Below, piece after piece: positions 52,461 to 59,368 of a stretch of 64,000 nucleotides of DNA (positions are counted from its first letter, which is position 1; every line of letters starts with the position of its first letter). Source of the stretch: CAMPKL01 sp963817465 (GTDB lineage Bacteria; Acidobacteriota; Terriglobia; Bryobacterales; UBA6623); NCBI GenBank assembly GCA_963817465.1, contig CAWFOP010000022.1, positions 248,001-312,000 on the forward strand, given 5' to 3'. Below the pieces are notes generated by a model. The model ran no database searches. It saw nothing but the letters and a program-made list of their open reading frames with translations, and was not told the origin of the DNA. The translations under genes and the position numbers were made by a program.

Positions 52461-53642
52461 ATGAATCGACGATTTTTCATAGCGGCTTCGACGGCGACGG
52501 CTTTGGCGCAAGCGCCGTCGGAGCGCATTCGACTAGGCGTGATCGGCGCGGGAGGCCGCGGCCGCACGGTGACGGGCGAGTTCAGGCGCGACCCGGCGGT
52601 CGAGGTCGGGGCGGTCTGCGACGTCTACGAGCCCAACCTCGAGAAGGGCCTGTCGGCTGCCGGAGGCGGAGCGCAGGCCTACCGGGACTATCGCAAGCTG
52701 CTCGACGACTCGTCGATCGACGCGGTGCTGATCGCGACGCCCGAGCATTGGCACCACCGCATGGTCCTCGACGCCCTGGCGGCCGGCAAGGACATCTATG
52801 TCGAGAAGCCGCTGTGCCACACGCCGGAAGAGGGCAAGGAGCTGGTCGAGGCGCAAAGGAACTCCGACCGTGTCGTGCAGGTCGGCATGCAGCGGCGCAG
52901 CTACAACCTCTACCAAGAGGCGCGCGACCTGCGCGGCGGCGGGCGCATCGGCGATGTGCGGATGGTGCGCAGCTACTGGCTCAATAGCCAGACCGAACCG
53001 CGGCGGAACGCCTTCGAGGGACCGATCGACTGGAAGCAGTGGCTCGGGCCGGCCTCCGACCGTGTCTCGTCGACCGAGGCCGACCCGCTGACGTTCTTCA
53101 ACTGGCGCCACTTTTCGCCGTTCTCCGGCGGCATCGTCATCGATCAAGGCGCGCACATCTACGATGCGATCCACATGATCATGGGCTCCGGGTATCCGGC
53201 GGCGGTGAACGCCTCGGCGGGACGCCCCCACATCGCGGATGTCGACATGCCTGAGTCGGTGGTCGTGATCGCGGAGTACCCGGAAGACTTTCTCGCGGTG
53301 TTCACGATCAACTACTCGGCGATGCGCTACGAGCAGCGCGACGATCAGCTCAACCGCTACGACGGCGACTTGGCGCGCATGGACGTCGGTCGCGAATTCC
53401 TGCGGATCTACGATGCGGCCGAGCCTGCGAAGGTCGCCTACTCGAAGGAGCAGCCCGGCGGCTTCGGGCAGGCGACGACGGCGCATGTCGCCAACTTCCT
53501 GGAGTGCGTCAGGACGCGGGCGACGCCGGCGGCGCCGATCGAAAAGGGATTCCAGGCGGCGCTGGTGCTGCAGTTGGCGAACTTGGCTCTCAAGAACGGG
53601 CGCAAGATGCGCTGGGACGCTTCCACCCTTCGCCCCGTCTGA
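52461..53642 (+). CDS. Gfo/Idh/MocA-family oxidoreductase, probably Tat-exported
   Basis: 393 residues. Short N-terminal segment MNRRFFIAASTATALA (RR-F-F, Tat-like). Rossmann fold RLGVIGAGGRGRTVTGEF, then VLIATPEHWHHRMVLDAL, the family EKPLCHT motif and GMQRRSYNLYQEARDL, with the C-terminal alpha/beta domain from residue about 150. Acts on sugars or sugar acids with NAD(P). DUF1080 and Gfo/Idh genes lie back to back, a pairing common in glycan-using Acidobacteria and Planctomycetes. The last 186 bp have a second, damaged copy at 55092. Confidence 0.9.
   Translation: MNRRFFIAASTATALAQAPSERIRLGVIGAGGRGRTVTGEFRRDPAVEVGAVCDVYEPNLEKGLSAAGGGAQAYRDYRKLLDDSSIDAVLIATPEHWHHRMVLDALAAGKDIYVEKPLCHTPEEGKELVEAQRNSDRVVQVGMQRRSYNLYQEARDLRGGGRIGDVRMVRSYWLNSQTEPRRNAFEGPIDWKQWLGPASDRVSSTEADPLTFFNWRHFSPFSGGIVIDQGAHIYDAIHMIMGSGYPAAVNASAGRPHIADVDMPESVVVIAEYPEDFLAVFTINYSAMRYEQRDDQLNRYDGDLARMDVGREFLRIYDAAEPAKVAYSKEQPGGFGQATTAHVANFLECVRTRATPAAPIEKGFQAALVLQLANLALKNGRKMRWDASTLRPV
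53457..53642 (+). repeat. Repeat copy A: 3' end of the Gfo/Idh gene
   Basis: This 186-bp stretch, ending exactly at the stop codon, recurs in the same orientation at 55092-55278 with roughly 90 percent or more identity by eye. Here it is in frame and intact. Confidence 0.85.
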
Positions 53643-53847
53643 CGCAACGATTCAACTCGCCAGCATCGACGTCCGTTTCCGGCTGGGCTCGGCGTCGCTG
53701 GGTTCGGGAGCCAACCGGGCGAAAGGGGGCCGGAAGGGTCAGACATGGAGAAAGCGGATTTCAAGGAGCGGGTGAGACTGTCTTATGGGGCCGTTGCCGT
53801 CGGTGTGGTCGACCTCAAAGACCTCGAATCGACATAGTTTGAGAGAC

Positions 53848-54996
53848 TCAGTCCCGGTTCCGGCCGCGGAAGTCTTCGTACCAGTTCTCGACGATGCGGA
53901 TACTCTGTGGCGTGGCGCGGCATTCCCATCGTCGTCTTGAACCGGAGTGACCATGACGAAACGTTGGCCGTCGGCGGAGACGTCGTATGCCGCTCCGCTT
54001 CCAGTCCCGACTAGGCTAGGGTCCTGAAACAGCGCCTGCGGTCGTCCCAATGTTAATCCCCGTTCCTTCGAGACCCGGACCGCCATCAATGTCGAGCCTT
54101 CTACGTAGTACAACTCCGTGCCGTCACCGTTCCAGCGCGGCTGTGACCCCCCTTTCACCGAGACCTGCCACATTCCGGCCCCAGTAGGGAATGGGCGAAC
54201 GTAGACCTCGAACCGACCGGATTGGCCGGAACTGTAGGCTAGGAATTTGCCGTCCGGCGAAATGACGGAGCCCCTTCTTGGGCGGGCGAATCGAGAAAAG
54301 GAACCGGCGTCTGGACGTCGCTATCGGGTTGGTATTGGAAGTAGCTGATGTTCCAGTCAGTATCGGCTCTTGATCGGCTCATGTAGGCCAGATAGCGCCC
54401 GTCGCGCGACCAGGTGAGCCATAGAGTGCGTCCGCTTACGATCAATGTCGCCGGTTCGCCCGTCCCGTCCGCCGCGCGATTCATCACCCGGAATGCTTCT
54501 CCGCTGCGCGACAGATAGGTGATCTCCCGCCCGGAAGGCGACCACGTCGGAGAGATTTCCGATCCCCCATCAAACGTTAGTCGAGTCTTGAGCGAGCGGG
54601 CGAGATCGTGGATCCAGATGTCTTGGCTGCCGCTGTCGCTAGCAGTCACTGCGATCTGACGGCCGTCGGGCGAGAGCGCAGGGCCGAACATGCCGGGCTG
54701 GGGCTGACCGATCGTCTCCAGCAACTCGCCTTGTCGGTTCCGCCAGACGAGCGTTAGGGCTCGTACTCGCGAACCGTCCATGAACACGAGCGTACCGTCT
54801 TGGGCGACGCTGGCGAATTGGCCTCCTTCAGCAATGGGGAAGGATTCTCCGGTCAGCAAGTGTTCGGCGAGGAACTTGAGCGCGACGGTGCGCTCGAGCT
54901 TGGTGTCCTCGGCCTTGTAAACGACACCATGCCGCCCTCGCCGAGCTTCTCGACGATCCGGTAGTGCGAGATGGTCGAGCCGATCGAGACCGCCAA
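53848..54996 (-). pseudogene. Ser/Thr protein kinase-WD40 (TolB-like propeller) pseudogene
   Basis: Start region (TTG) A-V-S-I-G-S-T-I-S-H-Y-R-I-V-E-K-L-G-E-G-G is the acidobacterial kinase N-terminus. One base is missing at about 54930 before G-V-V-Y-K-A-E-D-T-K-L and VALKFLAEHLL. The chain then jumps from L-L-T-G-E directly to SFPIAEGGQFASVAQDGTLVF, so nearly the whole catalytic domain is gone. The PD40/WD40 propeller follows (PGMFGPALSPDGRQIAV, PTWSPSGREITYLS). A T is missing at 54260-54262, and a 5-bp duplication (GTGGC at 53907-53916) precedes the original end I-V-E-N-W-Y-E-D-F. At least three frame breaks plus the deletion make this a clear relic. The 205 bp between it and the Gfo/Idh gene contain nothing recognisable. 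Confidence 0.88.
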
Positions 54997-55019
54997 TTCT
55001 ACCGCCAATCGGATTGGTG

Positions 55020-55041
55020 GCGATAAGGGGGCGCTTATCGC
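55020..55041. repeat. 8-bp inverted repeat upstream of the kinase relic
   Basis: GCGATAAG (55020-55027), 6-nt loop, CTTATCGC (55034-55041), next to a smaller CCAAT/GATTGG palindrome at 55006-55018. Possibly the old operator or promoter region of the kinase gene. Confidence 0.35.
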
Positions 55042-55091
55042 TCACGATCCGGCTGGAGCTTTGCACTCGCTGATTGGGCCGGAGCTGTGGG

Positions 55092-55278
55092 GGCGGCTTC
55101 GGGTAGGCGACGACGGCGCACGTTGCCAACTTTTTGGAATGCGTCAGGACGCTGGCGACGCCGGCGGCGCCGATCGAAAAGGGATTCCAGGCGGCGCTGG
55201 TGCTGCAGTTGGCGAACCTGGCCCTCCGAAAACGGCCGCAAGATGCGCTGGGACGCTTCCACCCTTCGCCCCGTCTGA
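55092..55278 (+). pseudogene. Repeat copy B: orphan 3' fragment of a Gfo/Idh gene
   Basis: Same sequence as the last 186 bp of the gene ending at 53642, with scattered substitutions, one extra base in the C-C-G-A-A-A-A region, and a CAG-to-TAG nonsense change at the fifth codon. The rest of a second oxidoreductase gene is absent. It lies between two other relics, so it probably marks an old tandem duplication or insertion whose 5' part was deleted. Confidence 0.85.
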
Positions 55279-55294
55279 GTCGCATACGTTGGAT

Positions 55295-56285
55295 TCAGTC
55301 CGTGGGCTCGACGCAGATCGGCGCGCCGTCGAAGGACAATCCGCCCGACGTGCTGGCGGCGATGTCGATCGTCAGGTTCGAGACGATGCCGCGCTCTAAG
55401 GAACACGCCTCGGTGGCTGGAAATGCATCGGGGAGCTTCAGGTTGAGCTGATAGAGCCCGACTTGCCCAGGAGTGAGTCCGACGAACGCCGGGACGGTGG
55501 CGCTCGATTCTCCGTCGGCCGTCGGGGGGATGTAGGGATAAGTCGGCAACGCGTTCGGGCGGAAGTCGAACTGGCCGACAACGGTCTCGGTCACCACGTA
55601 TGCGGCGCGGCCGGCGACGTCGATTCTCCGGTCGGCGTCGGCGGAGCGGTACGACCTAAGCCAAATGCGTAGATCACGACCGTTTCTCCCTCGCGAGCCG
55701 GGGATTCAGAGTTGACGGGCGAGCCGTCGTTGTGGGCTACGATCCCGCTGCATCGGCTGGACGCCCCGTGCTGGAAACGTATCGCACCAATTGAGGACGT
55801 GCAAGTTGGAGGAAACCGGCAAGATTCTGAAGGCCTTGCCCGGGACCCCGTCTTGGCTGATTTGCAGCTTCGCCGCGGGCGATTGGGGCGGCAGGGACCA
55901 ATTCGAATGGAATCTGAACGGTAACCGCGGTCATCAGGCAATCGGCCGCGGCGTCAGCCGGCGGCGATGCGACCCCCGGGTCGCTGCAAATGTCGGTTTG
56001 ACGCAGCGCGAGCAACGGGACCGGAATTGCTTCGGCGCCTGGCTGATTCAGGGTCACGGCAACGCCCGCCAAGCGAACCGGGAGCGGCACGGCCGCCGCT
56101 GAGAGCTCGTCACCAGGCCGGAGCGGTTTCAAGCCAGCGACGAAAAGTGTTGTGATTTGGCCGGGAGCAACTCGAATGATCGAGGGATTGGAGTATCCGG
56201 CGCCGGTTAGAATCGGTCCTTGCCCGACAACGGGGCTGACCGCGAGCAGGGCGAGGAATGCGCTACGGCGGATTGATGGCGTCAT
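55295..56285 (-). pseudogene. TIGR03437-domain protein pseudogene
   Basis: The N-terminus is intact: MTPSIRRSAFLALLAVSPVVGQGP signal peptide, then GYSNPSIIRVAPGQITTLFVAGL and a DICSDPG segment. After VQIPFELVP the frame is lost. LQISQDGVPGKAFR, then IVAHNDGSPVNSESPAREGETVVIYAFGLGR and finally TETVVGQFDFRPNALPTYPYIPP to the natural stop appear in successive frames. One break is a missing G at the P-H-T-V-V position near 55602. Three or more shifts with no stop-free reading indicate decay, unless the assembly is poor here. Confidence 0.82.
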
Positions 56286-56406
56286 GATCTAGGTTGCGGG
56301 CCTCCGCGCTGGAGGCTTCCGTTCTAGAGAGACGTCGGGGATCGCAATTTAGACGATCACGCGGCTATTTTTTCAATTTGACCGCTAGGCGCGCGGCGAT
56401 CGCGGT

Positions 56407-57009
56407 TCAAGACTTGGGATATTTCGGGTCCTGCTTGATGGCCTCGATTTGCGCGGTGTGAGATTGGACCAACAAGGCGATGTAGTAGAACCACTGCACG
56501 CCGTTGAGACGCCCGATCTTCGCGCTGGGATGCTTGTAGACGACCTTGTCGGCGTTTGCGACCGAGTGCGCCAAGGTCAGAGCCTTGCGCTGGGCCTGCG
56601 GAAAGAACTCGAGCACGTCGGCCTTGGTGAGCAGCTTTCCCGAGGGCTTGAACTTGTCGGGAGGGTCGTCTTTGTTGAGCATGACCCGGCGCAGCACGGT
56701 GACCTTGTCGTAAGTGCCCTGTTCCGGATGCGGGTCGGCGCCGCTTTCGAGGGCCTTTTGGATCACGCGCAACAGGTCGTTGGTCGACAGTGCGGCGTGC
56801 TCGGCCAGCTCGCCGATGGTGTGGCGATGACCTTCCGCCTGAAAGCTCCATTGCGTCTCATTGACGTCGGCGATCGCGGCGAGAAAATTCTCGCAGGCGC
56901 TCGTCAGCAGCTTCTCGGCTTCGGCCTGTGTGCCGTTTTCGACGGCGAGAGCGGGCGCCGCAACCAGACAAGAGAGCGCCGCGAGCATGGCGACTCGGAT
57001 AAATCGCAT
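56407..57009 (-). CDS. Exported DinB-like four-helix protein
   Basis: 200 residues. Signal peptide at 1-22 (ends ALAVE). The four-helix DinB/YfiT-like pattern follows with its histidines spaced as a metal triad: H-T-I-G-E-L-A-E-H-A in the second helix and L-L-V-Q-S-H-T-A-Q-I-E-A-I-K in the last. DinB_2 proteins include thiol S-transferases; an exported one is of unknown role. A TATCCT box ends 7 nt before the ATG. The 121 bp to the pseudogene start hold nothing clear. Confidence 0.8.
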   Translation of the reverse strand: MRFIRVAMLAALSCLVAAPALAVENGTQAEAEKLLTSACENFLAAIADVNETQWSFQAEGHRHTIGELAEHAALSTNDLLRVIQKALESGADPHPEQGTYDKVTVLRRVMLNKDDPPDKFKPSGKLLTKADVLEFFPQAQRKALTLAHSVANADKVVYKHPSAKIGRLNGVQWFYYIALLVQSHTAQIEAIKQDPKYPKS

Positions 57010-57167
57010 ATTTTCGAGGATAGCAATCCGGCGGCGCCGGGCGTCGGGTTCCGGGCTGCGGCGCCCTACCGCGCCCGGAGACGCTGTGGCAAGATAGGTT
57101 GGACGGAAAAATTCGCCGCTCGACGCGCTTTGTGCGCCGGCTTTGCGTTACAAGTGATCGTTCCCTC

Positions 57168-57917
57168 ATGATCCGCTCATACGGCATGTCCCACGTCGGG
57201 CAAGTGCGCACCAACAACGAGGACAGCTTCCTCGAAAGGCCGGAAATCGGCCTGTTCGCCGTGGCCGACGGCATGGGCGGCGCGCAGGCCGGAGAACGCG
57301 CTTCGCAGATCGCCATCGACGCGCTGCTCGAGTTGGCGCGAAACAACGGAGAGCAGCCTCTCGACGAGCTGGTCCGGGCGGTGGAGCGGGCCAACGACAG
57401 CGTCCGATCCGAGGCCCTCAGCCACCCGGAATTGACCGGGATGGGCACGACGGTCGTAGCGACCTTGGTCCTGCCCCCAAAAGCCTATGTCGCTAACGTC
57501 GGGGATAGCCGCGTGTATTTGCGCAGCGGCTCGGATCTGTACTGCATCACGACCGACCATAGCTGGGTCAACGAGGTCGGGCGAGGACTCGGCCTGTCAG
57601 AAGATCAGCTTCGGACGCACCCCTACCGCAACGTACTGACGAAGGCGGTCGGCGCAGAGGAAGCCGTGGAAGTCCAGCGCGTCGAGGTGGAGTTCGGGCC
57701 CGGCGACCTGCTGCTGCTTTGCTCGGACGGTCTTCACGGCGTCGCCGGCGAGCAAGTCTTGATCGAGATCTTGGGGAGGCCGATTTCGCTCGAGGAGAAG
57801 TGCCGCGCGCTCATCCAGGCCGTGCTTGATCGCGGCGCCCCCGACAACGTCACCGCGGTGCTCGTCGAGAACGTCGGCGACGAAGAGTTCGATTCCATCG
57901 GCGAGACGGAAGACTAA
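57168..57917 (+). CDS. PP2C-family Ser/Thr protein phosphatase
   Basis: 249 residues. Motifs in order: VRTNNEDSF, FAVADGMGG, MGTTVVATL, NVGDSRVYL, TDHSWV, LLLCSDGLH and DNVTAVLV, covering the metal-binding aspartates. A stand-alone PppA/Stp-type phosphatase that would oppose Hanks-type kinases such as those encoded here (relic at 54 kb, kinase-fold gene at 63.5 kb). ATG chosen at MIRSYGMSHVGQ, the normal family start. Followed by the HDOD gene after 72 bp. Confidence 0.92.
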   Translation: MIRSYGMSHVGQVRTNNEDSFLERPEIGLFAVADGMGGAQAGERASQIAIDALLELARNNGEQPLDELVRAVERANDSVRSEALSHPELTGMGTTVVATLVLPPKAYVANVGDSRVYLRSGSDLYCITTDHSWVNEVGRGLGLSEDQLRTHPYRNVLTKAVGAEEAVEVQRVEVEFGPGDLLLLCSDGLHGVAGEQVLIEILGRPISLEEKCRALIQAVLDRGAPDNVTAVLVENVGDEEFDSIGETED

Positions 57918-57989
57918 CGCTCGGACGTCCGGCGCCGAAACTCCTCAAGTAAGCGACCCCGGGAGCCGATATGGGTCGAGAATCCTCGC

Positions 57990-58910
57990 ATGGCTCCCAG
58001 TGGCTCTTCCGCGTCCGTTCTGGGGTCGGACCCCAAACCGACGGCGCCCGTCTCGAAGGACTTGCGCCTGCGGCTGCTGTCGGCGGTCAACAGCATGCCG
58101 CCGCTGCCTGCGGTGCTCAATCAACTGCTCGGCAAGCTGAACGACGACAACTGCTCGGCGACGCAGATCGCGGACCTGATCGAGACTGACAGCATCCTGA
58201 GCGGCAGCGTCCTGCGCTGCGTCAATTCCGCATACTACGGCGTGGCGAATCGGGTTTCTTCGATCCGGCACGCAGTCACTTTGCTCGGCTTCGCCACCGT
58301 TCGAAATCTAGCCCTGGCGTTCTCGATGCGGCGCATGATGACCTCGACGCGGCCGCCCGGGCCGCAGTACAAGGCCTACTCGCGGCACTCGCTCGCCTGC
58401 GCCCTGATGTGCCAGTTCTTGGCGCACTTCACGCGCTCCCCGGATGTGGAAGCGGCGTTCGCCGCCGGCCTGTTCCACGACATCGGCCGGCTGCTGGTGC
58501 TGACGACGGCGGCTGACAAACTCCCCGAGATCATCCGGCTTTGGGAAGAGGCGGAAGGCGATTTCGAGCTGGCCGAGGAGCGCGTCCTCGGGGTCACCCA
58601 TTCCGAGCTTTCCGGCCTGGTCCTGACCGCTTGGAAGCTGCCGCTTTCCATTCAACAGGCCGCGCGCTACCATCACGCGCCCGAGCAGTTTCCCGAGTCC
58701 GGGGAAGGCGAAGGGCCGAACCTGGCCGAGCTCGTCTCGGCCGCCGACGCGGCGGTCAATAGCCTCGGGTTCGCCGCGCTCGTCTCGCCGGCATGTCCGC
58801 CCGCGCCGCCCGACGAGGCCTTCGCTCGAATCGGCCTGGCCTCCGACAAAGATGCCGTTCTTTCCCAATTCCAAAGCCAGTTCGAGCAGTTGAGCTCGGC
58901 GCTGTCTTAG
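57990..58910 (+). CDS. HDOD-domain signalling protein
   Basis: 306 residues. A proline/serine-rich start, then an HDOD domain at about 25-220: LPPLPAVLNQLLGKLND, ILSGSVLRCVNSAYYG, SIRHAVTLLGFATVRNLAL, AFAAGLFHDIGRLLVL and VLGVTHSELSGLVLTAWKLP. The H-D pair in LFHDIG is kept, though HDOD proteins usually lack phosphohydrolase activity. HDOD proteins act in c-di-GMP or stress signalling; here paired with a PP2C phosphatase. Confidence 0.88.
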   Translation: MAPSGSSASVLGSDPKPTAPVSKDLRLRLLSAVNSMPPLPAVLNQLLGKLNDDNCSATQIADLIETDSILSGSVLRCVNSAYYGVANRVSSIRHAVTLLGFATVRNLALAFSMRRMMTSTRPPGPQYKAYSRHSLACALMCQFLAHFTRSPDVEAAFAAGLFHDIGRLLVLTTAADKLPEIIRLWEEAEGDFELAEERVLGVTHSELSGLVLTAWKLPLSIQQAARYHHAPEQFPESGEGEGPNLAELVSAADAAVNSLGFAALVSPACPPAPPDEAFARIGLASDKDAVLSQFQSQFEQLSSALS

Positions 58911-59013
58911 ACAACCGCACCAGTCGATAAGAAAAGCGACTAGGTGAATTCCTAGTTCTTACTAAAAGTGTTGCTGGACCCGTTGTTCAGGTGTTCACCC
59001 TATGTTTTACTTA

Positions 59014-59035
59014 GGGTTCCTGGCTTGAGGAACCC
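59014..59035 (+). promoter_or_regulatory. Leader hairpin enclosing the Shine-Dalgarno of the DUF5658 gene
   Basis: GGGTTCC (59014-59020), loop TGGCTTGA, GGAACCC (59029-59035). The only Shine-Dalgarno-like GAGG before the ATG at 59039 is partly within the 3' arm. The whole 128-bp leader is visibly richer in A/T than its neighbours and holds further short complementary runs (CTAGG/CCTAG at 58940-58955, GGTGAA/TTCACC). A folded leader that controls translation is plausible. Confidence 0.45.
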
Positions 59036-59038
59036 CCT

Positions 59039-59368
59039 ATGGTCGAGAACCTGATGATGAAGCCCTTGGCGGATTTCGCCTACCTCCAAGTGCTCGACGT
59101 GTTGACGACTTTGGCCTTTCTGACGCAAGGCGTGACCGAGGCCAATCCCTTGGTCGCGGCGTCGATTCGCGTCGCCGGCCCGCTAGGCGGCCTGATCCTC
59201 ATCAAGGGGGTGGCGATCACGTTGGGCGTCGTCTGCGTCGCGCAATCGCGGCGCCGACTCCTGAATCGGATCAACGTCTTTTTCGCCGTCATCATCGCCA
59301 TGAACCTGGTTTCGCTGATTCTGAGCTCGCCGCTCATCAATCCCGGCGGAGTGCAGGCGAGCCTGTAA
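59039..59368 (+). CDS. DUF5658-family membrane protein
   Basis: 109 residues, three to four hydrophobic helices. YLQVLDVLTTLAFLTQGVTEANPLVAA carries the family pattern (D-x-x-T-T and E-x-N-P). Function unknown. Its 3' end overlaps the convergent glnE by 32 bp. Confidence 0.82.
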   Translation: MVENLMMKPLADFAYLQVLDVLTTLAFLTQGVTEANPLVAASIRVAGPLGGLILIKGVAITLGVVCVAQSRRRLLNRINVFFAVIIAMNLVSLILSSPLINPGGVQASL

